Origin: Oceanimonas pelagia
GTDB lineage: Bacteria > Pseudomonadota > Gammaproteobacteria > Enterobacterales > Aeromonadaceae
Assembly: GCF_030849025.1 (NCBI RefSeq)
Contig: NZ_CP118224.1
Span: 2,501-66,500 of the forward strand
DNA length: 64,000 nucleotides
Direction: 5' to 3'
Shown here: in pieces, positions 14,990 through 25,901 of the stretch
Layout of the letters: every line of letters starts with the position of its first letter
Position numbering within the stretch: position 1 is the stretch's first letter
Notes under the pieces: generated by a model
What the model was told of the DNA's origin: nothing
The model's input: only the letters and a program-made list of their open reading frames with translations
Database searches by the model: none
Program-made: the position numbers and the translations under genes

Positions 14990-15105
14990 GTTGTAATACA
15001 AGCAGCTGCAAAGCGAAGCGGGTATAATCCGGCCACCTGAATGCTGTGTAATTGTAATATTGTCGGCTGAATTCGTGCCATTGGAATCAGCAGCAGGGGT
15101 GCGCT

Positions 15106-15302
15106 GCGCCGACACGCTGCAAGCCCATCCGTGGGGCGCCCGGCAATCCCTGCTGTTGCTTCCTGTTGTCATCGGAACTGTCTGTCGCTGGCAGCTCCGG
15201 GATGAGACAGGAGGTCAGGGGGCGTCTGTGTCGCCGCACCCTCTGCGCCATGGAAGGCGCAGCGGAGCCCCCATGGATGGGTTCACGGTGTGTCGGCGAC
15301 AC
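15106..15302. repeat. Intergenic repeat element with inverted termini
   Basis: The rho-ubiD gap (14990-15400) has no gene. It holds a roughly 200-base element whose ends are inverted copies of one motif: 15106-15137 (reverse strand: CCCCACGGATGGGCTTGCAG, then CGTGTCGGCG) and 15267-15302 (CCCCCATGGATGGGTT then CGGTGTGTCGGCGAC). A further copy lies near 21954, also in a gap. Short ORFs crossing it are spurious. The shape suggests a MITE-like or REP/ERIC-like family. Confidence 0.6.
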
Positions 15303-15400
15303 AGTGACCCCTGGCCGACGAAGCTGCACGGCATCACAGACGGTTGCAGCCTTTGAGCAGGCATCAGCCTTAAAGCCACTCGATACACTCGGAACAACCT

Positions 15401-16900
15401 ATGAAATACAAGGATTTACGAGACTTTATCGCGCAACTCGAAGCCCAGGGGGAGCTGAAGCGCATTCACCAGGAGATTGACCCCTACCTGGAAATGACCG
15501 AGATCTGCGATCGCACCCTGAAAGCGGGCGGTCCGGCGCTGCTGTTTGAAAACCCCAGGGGCTACGACATGCCGGTGCTGGGCAACCTGTTCGGCACCCC
15601 CAGGCGAGTGGCCATGGGCATGGGCCAGCCGGACGTGAGCGCCCTGCGGGAAGTGGGCCGCTGGCTGTCCTACCTGAAAGAGCCCGAGCCGCCCAAGGGC
15701 CTGAAAGAGCTGATGGAAAAGCTGCCCATCTTCAAGCAGGTGCTCAACATGCCGGTGAAGCGGCTGAAAAGCGCCCCCTGCCAGGAAGTGATCCAGCAAG
15801 GCGAGGAAGTCGATCTGACCCGGATTCCGGTGCAGCACTGCTGGCCCGGGGACGCGGCGCCGCTGATCACCTGGGGGCTGACCATCACCCGCGGCCCCTA
15901 CAAAAAGCGCCAGAACCTGGGTATTTACCGCCAGCAGGTACTGGGCAGGAACAAGGTGATCATGCGCTGGCTCAGTCACAGGGGCGGGGCGCTGGACTTT
16001 CGCGAGTGGCAGGAGGCCAATCCGGGTCAGCCCTATCCGGTGGCGGTGGCGCTGGGGGCCGATCCGGCCACCATTCTCGGTGCCGTGACGCCGGTGCCCG
16101 ACACCCTGTCGGAATACGCCTTTGCCGGCCTGCTCAGAGGCAGCCGCACCGAGGTGGTGAAGTGCATCGGCTCCGATCTGGAAGTGCCGGCCAGCGCCGA
16201 GATCGTGCTGGAAGGCCATATTTACCCCGGCGAGATGGCGCCGGAAGGCCCTTACGGTGACCACACCGGTTACTACAACGAAATCGACGAGTTCCCGGTG
16301 TTTACCGTGGAACGGATCACGCGCCGTCGCGACGCCATCTACCATTCCACCTATACCGGTCGGCCACCCGATGAGCCGGCGGTGCTGGGCGTGGCACTGA
16401 ACGAGGTGTTCGTGCCCATACTGCAAAAGCAGTTTCCGGAAATCACCGATTTCTATCTGCCGCCGGAAGGCTGCTCCTACCGCATGGCGGTGGTCACCAT
16501 GAAAAAACGCTACCCCGGCCATGCCAAACGTGTCATGCTGGGCGTTTGGTCGTTTTTACGACAATTCATGTATACCAAGTTCGTTATCGTGTGTGACGAC
16601 GATATCAATGCCAGAGACTGGAACGACGTGATCTGGGCCATTACGACCCGAATGGACCCGGCTCGGGATACCACATTGATCGAGCACACCCCCATCGACT
16701 ACCTGGATTTCGCCTCGCCGGTTTCCGGTCTGGGCTCCAAAATGGGCCTGGATGCCACCAACAAGTGGCCGGGTGAAACCAATCGGGAATGGGGCGAGCC
16801 CATCGTGATGACGGACGAGGTCAAACAACGGGTCGATGCGCTGTGGGACCAACTCGGTATCCTGAACGCGAGTGCAGAACAGAGTGAGAACAAAGGATAG
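15401..16900 (+). CDS. ubiD: 4-hydroxy-3-polyprenylbenzoate decarboxylase UbiD
   Basis: Prenyl-FMN-dependent decarboxylase of ubiquinone synthesis; needs the prenylated flavin made by UbiX. Starts [14 protein letters not shown]. The cofactor/metal-binding region ([13 protein letters not shown]), the family motif [12 protein letters not shown] and the following catalytic E-R-E region are present. 499 residues, normal. The SD is weak. It is followed after 2 bases by fre, the arrangement also seen in E. coli. Confidence 0.95.
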   Translation: MKYKDLRDFIAQLEAQGELKRIHQEIDPYLEMTEICDRTLKAGGPALLFENPRGYDMPVLGNLFGTPRRVAMGMGQPDVSALREVGRWLSYLKEPEPPKGLKELMEKLPIFKQVLNMPVKRLKSAPCQEVIQQGEEVDLTRIPVQHCWPGDAAPLITWGLTITRGPYKKRQNLGIYRQQVLGRNKVIMRWLSHRGGALDFREWQEANPGQPYPVAVALGADPATILGAVTPVPDTLSEYAFAGLLRGSRTEVVKCIGSDLEVPASAEIVLEGHIYPGEMAPEGPYGDHTGYYNEIDEFPVFTVERITRRRDAIYHSTYTGRPPDEPAVLGVALNEVFVPILQKQFPEITDFYLPPEGCSYRMAVVTMKKRYPGHAKRVMLGVWSFLRQFMYTKFVIVCDDDINARDWNDVIWAITTRMDPARDTTLIEHTPIDYLDFASPVSGLGSKMGLDATNKWPGETNREWGEPIVMTDEVKQRVDALWDQLGILNASAEQSENKG

Positions 16901-16902
16901 TC

Positions 16903-17598
16903 ATGCAAAAAGTTAGCTGTAATGTCGAAGCGCTCCACGAAATGGCCGACACCCTCTGGTATGTGCGGCTGAAGCCGGAGCAGGCGGTGGACTTTCACCC
17001 CGGCCAGTATTTGCTGGTGGTGATGGCGGATGACGACAAGCGCCCCTTTTCCATCGCCAACATGCCCCAGGAAAACGGCGAAATCGAGCTGCACATTGGT
17101 GCCTCGCCCGACAACACCTATGCCATGCAGGTGCTCAAGCGCATGCAGGAGCAGGGCAGAATCGAGGTGCAGCTGCCGGCGGGTAAGGCCTACCTGCGCG
17201 AGTCGCGCCATCCGGTGATCCTGATGGCCGGCGGCACCGGCTTTGCCTACACCCGCTCCATTCTGCAGCGAATGCTGGCCGACGGCCTGCACAAACCGGT
17301 ATTCATTTACTGGGGGGTGCGTCATCAAGAGCATTTGTATGCTCACGAAGAGCTGGTCGCCTGGGCCGCCGAGCACAAGGAGCTGACCTATGTACCCGTG
17401 GTGCAAAACGGCGGCGAGCAGTGGCGGGGTCGCAGCGGTCTGGTGCACGAGGCCATTATGGAAGACTTTCCCAGCCTGACCGGTTACGACATTTACGTGG
17501 CCGGCCGCTTTGAAATGGCGGGGGTGGCCCGTGAAGCCTTCAAGGAAAAGGGTGTGGACGCCGGGCGTCTGTTTGGTGATGCCTACGAGTTTATTTAA
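16903..17598 (+). CDS. fre: NAD(P)H-flavin reductase
   Basis: Soluble reductase that makes free reduced FMN/riboflavin. The flavin-binding RPFSIANMP motif is near residue 46, the nucleotide-binding MAGGTGFAYTRSI near 107, and the C-terminal GDAYEFI is typical of Fre/LuxG. The 231-residue length is normal. The operon with ubiD is fitting because prenyl-FMN enzymes and UbiX depend on reduced flavin, though that link is inference. Confidence 0.93.
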   Translation: MQKVSCNVEALHEMADTLWYVRLKPEQAVDFHPGQYLLVVMADDDKRPFSIANMPQENGEIELHIGASPDNTYAMQVLKRMQEQGRIEVQLPAGKAYLRESRHPVILMAGGTGFAYTRSILQRMLADGLHKPVFIYWGVRHQEHLYAHEELVAWAAEHKELTYVPVVQNGGEQWRGRSGLVHEAIMEDFPSLTGYDIYVAGRFEMAGVAREAFKEKGVDAGRLFGDAYEFI

Positions 17599-17622
17599 AC
17601 GCGGGCCTTGCCGAACATGAAA

Positions 17623-17646
17623 CAATGCCGGGCTTGCCCGGCATTG
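17623..17646. terminator. Hairpin between fre and ubiK
   Basis: CAATGCCGGG-CTTG-CCCGGCATTG, a perfect 10-bp stem between convergent genes; the T tract is poor on either side. Confidence 0.6.
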
Positions 17647-17665
17647 TGCTTTCAGCGATGGGCGA

Positions 17666-17932
17666 TTATTCCTGTGCGCTGCGGCCGTCGGCCAGCTGCT
17701 GCTCCAGCAGGGCCAGGCGGGTTTCCAGCTCGTTCAGTTTTTCCCGGGTACGCAGCAGCACCTTGGTCTGCACGTCGAACTCTTCCCGGGTGACCACGTC
17801 CAGCTTGCCCAGCTGGGCCTGCAGCACGGTGCGAATGCGCTTTTCCGCTTCCTCACCCATGTTTTTCAGCCCGGCGGGCATGTTGTTCTGAATCTGTTTG
17901 GCGATCTCTTCCAGTTTTTTCGGGTCCAGCAT
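17666..17932 (-). CDS. ubiK: Ubiquinone biosynthesis accessory factor UbiK
   Basis: Small helical protein (YqiC/BMFP family) that partners UbiJ to support aerobic ubiquinone synthesis. The 88 residues start [15 protein letters not shown], with an amphipathic N-terminus and a C-terminal coiled coil ([18 protein letters not shown]). The start at 17932 has GGAGAG just upstream; the open frame extends 16 codons further without support. Third member of the ubiquinone set in this window. Confidence 0.92.
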   Translation of the reverse strand: MLDPKKLEEIAKQIQNNMPAGLKNMGEEAEKRIRTVLQAQLGKLDVVTREEFDVQTKVLLRTREKLNELETRLALLEQQLADGRSAQE

Positions 17933-17980
17933 GGTCGCTCTCCTTGAAATATTGCTGCCATTGTAACCCAATCCCGCCAT

Positions 17981-18880
17981 TCATGGGGATTCGGGATTGG
18001 CCTGTTGCAGGGCAATCTGGTGAAAGGCCCGGATCAGCGGATCGTCCAGCCGCCTTTTCAGCAGGCACACGCCCACCTCAAAGGGTTTGAGGTCCGGGGT
18101 GACCGCCAGCCGCTGGATCTTGTCGGCCATGGGGCTGTGGCGAATGACCGCCGCGGGCACCAGGGCCACGCCGCAGCCCAGCGCCACCATGCCCACAATG
18201 GCCTCGTTGCCGGCCACCTCCGCGTAGACGTGCGGGTTGATACCCTTGTTGCGAAACCACTGGTTGGTGCGTTTTCGCGCCACTCCCTGCTCCGGCAAAA
18301 TCACCGGAATGCGGCTCCAGTCGGCGGGACTCTGTTGCAGCAGCTCATTGGCCAGGCAGGGAATGCGCGGGGCGATAAACACCAGCGGCACCGTCTGCAG
18401 CCTTATGAATTCCAGCTTGGCAGGCAGGGCGTCGGGGCGGGCGGCAATGGCCAGATCGGTTTCCTCGTTCAGCACCTTGTCGATGGCCAGGGCCGGATCG
18501 CCGGTTTCCAGCCGAAGTTCCAGTTGCGGGTAGCGGGTGCGAAAGCGCGCCAGAATATCGGGCAACAGAAAATAGCTGGCGGTCACCGAGCAGAACAGTC
18601 GCAGCCGGCCCTGCAGCGGACCGTCGTTGTGCCTGAGCTGATCGCGCAGCTGCTGCCACTCGGCCAGCCAGCCCTCGGCAAACTGCTGCAGTTGCTGCCC
18701 CGCGGGGGTCAGGGCCACGCTGCGGTTGTCCCGCACCAGCAGCTCGCAGCCCACCTCCTGCTCCAGCCGCTGAATGGCCCGGCTCAGGGTGGACGGGCTC
18801 ACCGCCATGGCGTCGGCGGTGCGGCCAAAGTGCAGGCTCTGGCTGAGGTGAACAAACAACTCCAGGTTTCGCAGTTCCAT
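17981..18880 (-). CDS. ilvY: LysR-type regulator IlvY
   Basis: Activator of ilvC, responding to acetolactate/acetohydroxybutyrate in enteric bacteria. N-terminal winged HTH (LHFGRTADAMAVSPSTLSRAIQRLEQEVG, residues about 17-45) and a LysR substrate domain. 299 residues. Divergent from ilvC with a 135-base gap, exactly the ilvY/ilvC arrangement, which supports the name. Confidence 0.92.
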   Translation of the reverse strand: MELRNLELFVHLSQSLHFGRTADAMAVSPSTLSRAIQRLEQEVGCELLVRDNRSVALTPAGQQLQQFAEGWLAEWQQLRDQLRHNDGPLQGRLRLFCSVTASYFLLPDILARFRTRYPQLELRLETGDPALAIDKVLNEETDLAIAARPDALPAKLEFIRLQTVPLVFIAPRIPCLANELLQQSPADWSRIPVILPEQGVARKRTNQWFRNKGINPHVYAEVAGNEAIVGMVALGCGVALVPAAVIRHSPMADKIQRLAVTPDLKPFEVGVCLLKRRLDDPLIRAFHQIALQQANPESP

Positions 18881-19015
18881 CGTATTGCACCAAATGAAAT
18901 ACTCTGTTCCGAATATATCATTTCAGGCAATGAGACGCCTGGGGTATAGTGCTGGGGTCGTCACCGGCAACGGTGCAAGCATTCAAAAATAACGGATTAA
19001 TTGGAGCAAAAGGTC
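18881..19015. promoter_or_regulatory. ilvY-ilvC divergent control region
   Basis: Contains an interrupted inverted repeat TGAAAT (about 18894) ... ATTTCA (about 18919), a plausible IlvY operator, between the two start codons. GGGTATAGT (about 18940) could be an ilvC -10. Assignment rests on gene context. Confidence 0.5.
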
Positions 19016-20500
19016 ATGGCTAACTATTTCAATACCCTGAACCTGCGTCAGCAGCTCGAGCAGCTCGGCAAGTGTCGTTTCATGAACCGCAGCGAGTTCG
19101 CCGACGGTTGTAACTACCTGAAAGGCAAAAAGGTGGTTATCGTGGGGTGTGGCGCTCAGGGGCTGAACCAGGGTCTGAACATGCGCGATTCCGGCCTGGA
19201 TGTGTCTTACGCCCTGCGTGCCGAAGCCATCGCCGAGAAGCGTAAGTCCTTCGTGCAGGCCACCGAGAACGGCTTCAAGGTGGGCACCTATGAAGAGCTG
19301 ATCCCCACCGCCGACCTGGTCATGAACCTGACTCCCGACAAGCAGCACACCTCTGCCGTTAACGCCGTGATGCCCCTGATGAAGGAAGGCGCCGCCCTGG
19401 GTTACTCCCACGGTTTCAACATCGTTGAAGAAGGCATGCAGATCCGCAAGGACATCACCGTGGTGATGGTGGCGCCCAAGTGCCCCGGCACCGAAGTGCG
19501 TGAAGAATACAAGCGTGGCTTCGGCGTGCCCACCCTGATCGCCGTTCACCCGGAAAACGATCCCAAGGGCGAAGGCCTGGCCATCGCCAAGGCCTGGGCT
19601 TCTGCCACCGGCGGCGACCGTGCCGGCGTACTGGAGTCTTCCTTCGTGGCCGAAGTGAAATCCGACCTTATGGGTGAGCAGACCATCCTGTGCGGCATGC
19701 TGCAGGCCGGTGCCATCGTGTGCCACGAGAAAATGGTGGCCGACGGCATCGACGCCGGTTACGCCGGCAAGCTGATCCAGTTCGGCTGGGAAACCATCAC
19801 CGAAGCCCTGAAGCAGGGCGGCATTACCAACATGATGGATCGCCTGTCCAACCCCGCCAAGATCAAGGCCTTTGATCTGGCCGAAGAGCTGAAGCAGCTG
19901 ATGCGCCCGCTGTTCAACAAGCACATGGACGACATCATCTCCGGCGCCTTCTCTTCCGGTATGATGGCCGACTGGGCCAATGACGACCACGACCTGCTGA
20001 CCTGGCGTGAAGAAACTGCCAAGACCAGTTTCGAACAGTACCCGGCTTCCGACGTGGTGATCGGCGAGCAGGAATACTTCGACAACGGCATTCTGCTGGT
20101 GGCCATGGTTAAGGCCGGCGTAGAACTGGCCTTCGAAGCCATGACTGCTTCCGGTATCATTGATGAGTCCGCCTACTACGAGTCGCTGCACGAGCTGCCG
20201 CTGATCGCCAACACCGTAGCCCGCAAGCGTCTGTACGAGATGAACGTGGTTATCTCCGACACCGCCGAATACGGTAACTACCTGTTTGCCAACGCCGCCG
20301 TGCCCCTGCTGCGCGAACACTTCATGCCCAAGGTGGGCACCGACGTGATTGGCAAGACCATCGCCGTTGAGTCCAACTCTGTCGACAACCGTCGCCTGAT
20401 CGACGTCAACGAGGCCATTCGCAACCACCCGGTGGAAATCATCGGCAAGACCCTGCGCGCCTACATGACCGACATGAAAAACATCGCCGTTGGCGGTTAA
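19016..20500 (+). CDS. ilvC: Ketol-acid reductoisomerase (long, class II)
   Basis: NADPH- and Mg-dependent second step of valine/isoleucine synthesis. Starts [14 protein letters not shown]. The nucleotide fold [21 protein letters not shown] is near residues 43-63, with the downstream Arg/Ser-rich loop for NADPH. The 494-residue length and repeated C-terminal knotted domain mark the class II enzymes of enterobacteria and plants. The ATG at 19016 is preferred to an in-frame TTG at 19001. Confidence 0.97.
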   Translation: MANYFNTLNLRQQLEQLGKCRFMNRSEFADGCNYLKGKKVVIVGCGAQGLNQGLNMRDSGLDVSYALRAEAIAEKRKSFVQATENGFKVGTYEELIPTADLVMNLTPDKQHTSAVNAVMPLMKEGAALGYSHGFNIVEEGMQIRKDITVVMVAPKCPGTEVREEYKRGFGVPTLIAVHPENDPKGEGLAIAKAWASATGGDRAGVLESSFVAEVKSDLMGEQTILCGMLQAGAIVCHEKMVADGIDAGYAGKLIQFGWETITEALKQGGITNMMDRLSNPAKIKAFDLAEELKQLMRPLFNKHMDDIISGAFSSGMMADWANDDHDLLTWREETAKTSFEQYPASDVVIGEQEYFDNGILLVAMVKAGVELAFEAMTASGIIDESAYYESLHELPLIANTVARKRLYEMNVVISDTAEYGNYLFANAAVPLLREHFMPKVGTDVIGKTIAVESNSVDNRRLIDVNEAIRNHPVEIIGKTLRAYMTDMKNIAVGG

Positions 20501-20530
20501 ACAAACAAAACGATAAACAGAGCTGTATCA

Positions 20531-20554
20531 AGGGAGGCGAAAGCCTCCCTTTTG
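20531..20554 (+). terminator. ilvC terminator
   Basis: AGGGAGGC-GAAA-GCCTCCCTTTTG hairpin, 30 bases after the ilvC stop. Confidence 0.85.
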
Positions 20555-20654
20555 TATTTATGGCAGGGATTCGGGAATGGAGACTGAGGAGCGCCCCAGT
20601 CCCCGGCCCCCGTCAGTCTGATATAATGCTCCGTTCAAGCGAGGGGAGTGAATA

Positions 20655-21449
20655 ATGAGTTTTGACGAGCGTTTCGGGGGCATTGCCCGCCTGTATGGTG
20701 CCCGGGCCCTGGCCCGTTTTGCCGGGGCCCATGTGTGTGTGATTGGCATTGGTGGCGTGGGCAGCTGGGCGGCGGAAGCCCTGGCGCGTTCAGGAATAGG
20801 TGCCATCACCCTGATCGACATGGACGATATCTGCATCACCAACACCAACCGGCAGATCCATGCCCTCAGCAATCAGATTGGCGCGGAAAAAACGCAAGCC
20901 ATGGCCGAGCGCATTGCGCTGATCAACCCGGAGTGCCGAGTGACGGTGGTGGATGATTTTATCGGTGCCGATAACCTGGCCGAGCACCTGCTGGCGGGCT
21001 TTGATTACGTGATCGATGCCATCGACTCGGTGCGGGCCAAGGCGGCGCTCATTGCCTTTTGCAAACGAAACAAGATCCCGGTGATCACCGCCGGCGGTGC
21101 TGGTGGCCAGATTGATCCTTCCCAGATCCAGTTAAAGGATCTCAGCAAGACTATTCAGGATCCGCTGGCGGCCAAGGTGCGGGGTGAGCTGCGCCGCTTC
21201 TACAACTTCAGCAAGAACCCCAAGCGCAAGTTTGGCGTCGACTGTGTGTTCTCCACCGAACAGCCCCGCTACCCGGACGGCGAAGGCGGCATCTGCAGCG
21301 CCAAGCAGGAAGCGGACGGCACCATGAAAATGGACTGCGCCTCCGGTTTTGGCGCCGTTACCCATACCACCGCCACCTTCGGCTTCTTTATGGTCAGCCG
21401 GGTGCTTTCCCGGCTTGCTACGCAAGCAGCTGTAAGCGATCAGCTATAA
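20655..21449 (+). CDS. tcdA: tRNA threonylcarbamoyladenosine dehydratase TcdA
   Basis: E1-like enzyme (CsdL) that cyclises t6A37 to ct6A in ANN-decoding tRNAs, working with the CsdA-CsdE sulfur system. ATP-binding GIGGVGSWAAEALARSG (near residue 31), DMDDICITNTNRQ and the adenylation region DAIDSVRAK are present. 264 residues. csdE and csdA lie within 1-2 kb on the other strand, consistent with the link. The last codons (after SRLAT) run into short AGCTGTAAG repeats and may be a recent extension. Confidence 0.92.
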   Translation: MSFDERFGGIARLYGARALARFAGAHVCVIGIGGVGSWAAEALARSGIGAITLIDMDDICITNTNRQIHALSNQIGAEKTQAMAERIALINPECRVTVVDDFIGADNLAEHLLAGFDYVIDAIDSVRAKAALIAFCKRNKIPVITAGGAGGQIDPSQIQLKDLSKTIQDPLAAKVRGELRRFYNFSKNPKRKFGVDCVFSTEQPRYPDGEGGICSAKQEADGTMKMDCASGFGAVTHTTATFGFFMVSRVLSRLATQAAVSDQL

Positions 21450-21476
21450 GCTGTAAGTCGTTTGAGTTGTGCGTAA

Positions 21477-21791
<315 letters not shown>

Positions 21792-21895
21792 TGTCCTGTC
21801 ATGACCGGAGCACGGCGAAGCAGACACCCTTTGCCCTCCTCTGAACGCTCTGAGCTGACTGACAGCATGCAGGCAACGTCGATGTTTCACGAAGC

Positions 21896-21990
21896 AGCAG
21901 TGGGGATTGCCGGAGCCGACCGTCACCTGCCAGGGAAGGCAGGTGCCGAGCATCCCATGGATGGGCTCGAAGCGTGTCGGCGGAGTGCAA
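21896..21990 (+). repeat. Second copy of the intergenic repeat
   Basis: GCAGTGGGGATTGCCGG, then a CACCTGCC-AGGGA-GGCAGGTG hairpin, then CCCATGGATGGGCTCG (21954) and CGTGTCGGCG. The same blocks occur, in reverse orientation, at about 15106-15160, and the last block again at 15267-15302. No gene lies in 21792-22019. Confidence 0.6.
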
Positions 21991-22019
21991 CCGCGCTGAT
22001 GCTTCGCATGACGATCGGC

Positions 22020-22442
22020 TCAGCTTCCGGCTTTGGCTTTAATCGCTGAAACGACCGCTCGCAGGCCATTGCCCCGGGACGGGCTCAGGTGGCTGAGCAG
22101 CTGCAACTCCTCGAAATAGGCGTCCATATCAAAGGCGGCGATCTCGGCGCTGGTTTTGTTGCTGAGGGCCGCCAGCACCACCGCCATCAGGCCTTTTACA
22201 ATGCGGGCGTCGGAGTCGCAGTGAAACTGCCAGCGGCCATCCTGGCCGCATTCGCCCACCAGCCAGGCCTGGCTTTCACAACCGTGAATGGCGTTGGCAT
22301 CCACCCTGGATTCGTCTGCCATTGGGGGCAGCTGCCTGGCCAGTTTAATCAGTTGCTTGTAGCGGGCCTCCCAGCCCTGAGCCGCGGCAAACAGGGCGCG
22401 AATCTCGGTGTCGGTGATCTCGGTGCCAAAGGGGTGGGTCAT
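22020..22442 (-). CDS. csdE: Cysteine desulfurase sulfur acceptor CsdE
   Basis: SufE-family protein that takes persulfide sulfur from CsdA. The acceptor cysteine is in the conserved HGCESQAWL segment (near residue 55). 140 residues, close to E. coli CsdE. It begins inside the stop codon of csdA (TAATG), so the pair is translationally coupled. Role in ct6A modification or iron-sulfur supply follows from the family. Confidence 0.91.
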   Translation of the reverse strand: MTHPFGTEITDTEIRALFAAAQGWEARYKQLIKLARQLPPMADESRVDANAIHGCESQAWLVGECGQDGRWQFHCDSDARIVKGLMAVVLAALSNKTSAEIAAFDMDAYFEELQLLSHLSPSRGNGLRAVVSAIKAKAGS

Positions 22443-23656
22443 TACAAAAGCTCCCGGGCCTTGTCGATGCCGGCCAGCAGGGCGGCCACGTCATCTTCGG
22501 TGTTATAGAAGGCAAGTGAGGCACGCACGGTGCCATTTTTCAGCCCCAGTGCCTGCATCAGCGGCATGGCACAGTGGTGGCCGGTACGTACGGCAATACC
22601 CTGCATATCGAGCAGGGTGGCCAGATCCTGGGGGTGCACCTCGTCCATCACAAATGACACAGATCCGGCCTGAGGCCGGCCAATCACGCGAATGTCGTCC
22701 ATGGCGGTCAGGCCATTCAGCAGTTGCGTCAGCAGCCCATGCTCGTGGCGCTGCAGTGCGGCTCTGTCCAGCCCCTGCAGGTAATCCACCGCCGCTCCCA
22801 GGGCGATGGCCCCGGCAATATTGGGGGTGCCGGCCTCGAATTTAAACGGCGGTTCGGCAAAAGTGGTGTGTTCAAGGCTGACGGTTTTGATCATCTCGCC
22901 GCCGGTCTGCCAGGGGGGCATTTTTTCCAGCCACTCGGTTTTGCCATAGAGCACGCCAATGCCGGTGGGGGCAAACATCTTGTGGCCGGAAAAGGCGTAA
23001 AAATCGCAGCCCAAAGCCTGCACATCCACCGGAAAATGACCCACCGCCTGAGCGCCGTCCACCAGGGTGACGGCACCCACGGCCTTGGCCATGGCAATCA
23101 GTTCCGCCACCGGATTGACCTGACCCAGCGCATTGGACACATGGCCGATGGCCAGCAACCGGGTGCGCGGGGTGATCAGCCGCTCGGCGGCGGCCAGATC
23201 CAGCTCGGCACTGCCGCTCAGGGGAATGATCTTCAGCACGGCGCCGGTGGCGGCGGCCACCTGCTGCCAGGGCACGATATTGGCGTGATGCTCCGAAGTG
23301 GATACCAGGATCTCGTCGTCTTGTTGCAGAAAATGCCGGCCAAAGCCGAAGGCCACCAGGTTGATGGCTTCGGTGGTGCCCCGGGTCCAGATGATCTCGC
23401 TGGGCGAAGGCGCGTGAATAAAACGCGCCACTTTTTCCCGGGCCTGCTCAAAGGCACGGGTGGCCTGGCCGCTCAGGGCATGGGACGCCCGGTGTACATT
23501 GGCGTTGGTGTCGCGGTAGTAATGATTGAGCGCATCCAGCACCGGCTGTGGTTTCTGGGTGGTGGCGGCGTTGTCGAGATACACCAGCGGGTGGCCATTG
23601 ACGATTTGGGCCAGGGTAGGGAAGTCGCGTCTGAGTACTCGAATATCCACGATCAT
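22442..23656 (-). CDS. csdA: Cysteine desulfurase CsdA
   Basis: PLP enzyme releasing sulfur from cysteine (SufS/CsdA class). YLDNAATTQKP near residue 26, the PLP-lysine region SGHKMFAPTGIGVLYGK near 225, and active-site Cys region RTGHHCAMPL near 360. 404 residues from the ATG at 23656; the open frame extends upstream without support. Divergent from rep. Confidence 0.92.
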   Translation of the reverse strand: MIVDIRVLRRDFPTLAQIVNGHPLVYLDNAATTQKPQPVLDALNHYYRDTNANVHRASHALSGQATRAFEQAREKVARFIHAPSPSEIIWTRGTTEAINLVAFGFGRHFLQQDDEILVSTSEHHANIVPWQQVAAATGAVLKIIPLSGSAELDLAAAERLITPRTRLLAIGHVSNALGQVNPVAELIAMAKAVGAVTLVDGAQAVGHFPVDVQALGCDFYAFSGHKMFAPTGIGVLYGKTEWLEKMPPWQTGGEMIKTVSLEHTTFAEPPFKFEAGTPNIAGAIALGAAVDYLQGLDRAALQRHEHGLLTQLLNGLTAMDDIRVIGRPQAGSVSFVMDEVHPQDLATLLDMQGIAVRTGHHCAMPLMQALGLKNGTVRASLAFYNTEDDVAALLAGIDKARELL

Positions 23657-23778
23657 GCACAACCATAAGAAAAAACTTCCGGGATCATGGGCCAAAGCCG
23701 GGCCGATGACAAGGCACCCTTCACCCAGCGAAGCCATGGCGGTAAAATCACCGGCCGTTTAATGCCCGAGGAGCCACC

Positions 23779-25797
23779 ATGAAACTCAACCCCGCCCAGG
23801 ATGAAGCCGTACGCTACATAGCCGGACCCTGCCTGGTGCTGGCCGGTGCCGGCTCCGGCAAGACCCGGGTGATTACCAACAAAATCGCCTACCTGGTGCG
23901 TCAGTGCGATTACTCCGCCCGGCACATTGCTGCCGTGACCTTTACCAACAAGGCGGCGCGGGAGATGAAGGAGCGGGTGGCGCAAACGCTGGGCAAGCGC
24001 GAGGCCCGGGGCCTGATGGTGTCCACCTTTCACACTCTGGGGCTGGAGATCATTCGTCGGGAGCACAAGACCCTGGGGTTAAAAGCAGGCTTTTCCCTGT
24101 TTGACGATCAGGATCAGCTGGCGCTGATCAAGGAACTCACCGAGAACGAATTGCAGGGCGACAAGGAAAAAATCTCCCGGCTGCTCTCCACCATTTCCAA
24201 CTGGAAAAACGATCTGGTGCTGCCGCCCCGTGCCGCCCGGCTGGCCACCGATCCTGAAACCGTGCTGTTCGCCCGGTGCTACGAGCGCTACCAGCGCCAC
24301 ATGAAGGCTTACAACGCCCTGGACTTCGACGATCTCATTCTGATGCCCACCCTGCTGCTCAAGACCAATGCCGAGGCGCGGGCTTACTGGCAGAACAAGA
24401 TCCGCTACCTGCTGGTGGATGAATATCAGGACACCAACACCAGCCAGTATGAGCTGGTCAAGCTCATCGCCGGCGAGCGCGCCCGCTTTACCGTGGTGGG
24501 GGACGACGATCAGTCCATTTACTCCTGGCGCGGTGCCCGGCCCCAGAACCTGGTGCTGCTGAAGGAAGACTACCCCAGCCTTAAGGTGATCAAGCTGCAG
24601 CAGAACTACCGTTCCCGGGGACGCATTTTGCAGTGCGCCAACATTCTGATCGCCAACAACCCTCATGTGTTCGAGAAGCAGCTGTTTTCGGAAATGGAAT
24701 ACGAGGCGCCGGTGCGGGTGCTGTTCGCCAAGAGCGAGGAGCACGAGGCGGAGCGGGTGGTGGCCGAGATCATGGGCCACAAGTTCATGAACGCCAGCAG
24801 GTTTGGTGACTACGCCATTCTTTACCGGGGTAACCACCAGTCCCGGCTGCTGGAAAAGGCGCTGATGACCAACCGCATTCCCTACAAGATCAGCGGCGGC
24901 ACCTCGTTCTTCTCCCGCACCGAAATCAAGGACATCATGGCCTACCTGCGGTTGCTGGTGAACCCGGACGACGACAACGCTTTTCTGCGGGTGGTGAACA
25001 CGCCGCGGCGGGAAATTGGCCCCACCACCCTGGAAAAGCTCGGCACCTACGCCAACCAGCGGGGCAAGAGCCTGTTTGCCGCCAGCTTTGAGCTGGGGCT
25101 GGAGCAGACTCTCACCGGCCGGGGGCTGGTGGCGGTGCGCGCCTTCAGCGACTGGCTGGTGCGGTTGGGCGACGAGGCCGCCCGGGGCAATGCGGTGGAA
25201 GCGGTGCGCGACATGATCAAGGACATTCACTACGAAGAATGGCTGTACGAAAGCTCCCCCAGCCCCCGGGCCGCCGAAATGCGCATGCAGAACGTCTCCA
25301 CCCTGTTCAAGTGGGTCAGCCAGATGCTGGAGGGCTCGGAGCTGGAAGAGGCCATGACCCTGCCCCAGGTGGTGACCCGCCTGACCCTGCGCGACATGAT
25401 GGAGCGGGGCGAAGACGAGGACGACGGCGAACAGGTGCAACTGATGACCCTGCACGCCTCCAAGGGCCTGGAGTTTCCCTTTGTGTTTATGGTGGGTATG
25501 GAGGAAGGCCTGCTGCCCCACCAGAGCAGCATTGACGAAGACAACATCGAGGAAGAGCGCCGCCTGGCCTATGTGGGCATTACCCGGGCCCAGCAGGCGC
25601 TGACCTTTACCCTGTGCCGGGAGCGGCGGCAATACGGTGAAACCGTCCGTCCCGAGCCCAGCCGCTTTCTGCTGGAGCTGCCCCAGCAGGATCTGGACTG
25701 GGAGCACAACCGCAAGCCCCAGAGCGAGGGCGAGCGCATGCAAAAGGGCCAGGCCGGCGTGGCCAGCCTGCGGGCCATGCTGAATCGAAAGACGTAA
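23779..25797 (+). CDS. rep: ATP-dependent DNA helicase Rep
   Basis: Superfamily 1A 3'-5' helicase that clears proteins ahead of replication forks. Motifs: [14 protein letters not shown] (I, residue 22), [13 protein letters not shown] (Ia), VDEYQDTN (II), [13 protein letters not shown] (III), QNYRSRG (IV), [14 protein letters not shown] (V) and YVGITRAQ (VI). 672 residues, the normal Rep length, and shorter than UvrD. Start [11 protein letters not shown] with a clear SD (GAGGAG). Confidence 0.96.
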   Translation: MKLNPAQDEAVRYIAGPCLVLAGAGSGKTRVITNKIAYLVRQCDYSARHIAAVTFTNKAAREMKERVAQTLGKREARGLMVSTFHTLGLEIIRREHKTLGLKAGFSLFDDQDQLALIKELTENELQGDKEKISRLLSTISNWKNDLVLPPRAARLATDPETVLFARCYERYQRHMKAYNALDFDDLILMPTLLLKTNAEARAYWQNKIRYLLVDEYQDTNTSQYELVKLIAGERARFTVVGDDDQSIYSWRGARPQNLVLLKEDYPSLKVIKLQQNYRSRGRILQCANILIANNPHVFEKQLFSEMEYEAPVRVLFAKSEEHEAERVVAEIMGHKFMNASRFGDYAILYRGNHQSRLLEKALMTNRIPYKISGGTSFFSRTEIKDIMAYLRLLVNPDDDNAFLRVVNTPRREIGPTTLEKLGTYANQRGKSLFAASFELGLEQTLTGRGLVAVRAFSDWLVRLGDEAARGNAVEAVRDMIKDIHYEEWLYESSPSPRAAEMRMQNVSTLFKWVSQMLEGSELEEAMTLPQVVTRLTLRDMMERGEDEDDGEQVQLMTLHASKGLEFPFVFMVGMEEGLLPHQSSIDEDNIEEERRLAYVGITRAQQALTFTLCRERRQYGETVRPEPSRFLLELPQQDLDWEHNRKPQSEGERMQKGQAGVASLRAMLNRKT

Positions 25798-25800
25798 AAG

Positions 25801-25832
25801 GTAAGATGTCTGACGTTCGTCTCACGTCTTAC
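25801..25832. repeat. Imperfect inverted repeat after rep
   Basis: GTAAGATGT ... ACGTCTTAC with GACG/CGTC inside, ending 20 bases before the rep terminator. Probably an extra hairpin in the rep 3' untranslated region. Confidence 0.45.
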
Positions 25833-25854
25833 ATTTCACCCTTAATTTCAAAAT

Positions 25855-25882
25855 AAAAAAGCCGCATTGCTGCGGCTTTTTT
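25855..25882. terminator. Bidirectional terminator rep / cytochrome c5
   Basis: AAAAAAGCCGCA-TTGC-TGCGGCTTTTTT, a near-perfect symmetrical stem between convergent genes. Confidence 0.9.
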
Positions 25883-25901
25883 ACTACGTGAACGGCGTGA
25901 C

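Noticed and set aside
15060-15480. Three short ORFs in the rho-ubiD gap
   Set aside because: They cross the intergenic repeat and share no codon pattern or SD with real genes.
24079-25743. 554-codon minus-strand ORF
   Set aside because: Antisense to rep; same shadow composition.
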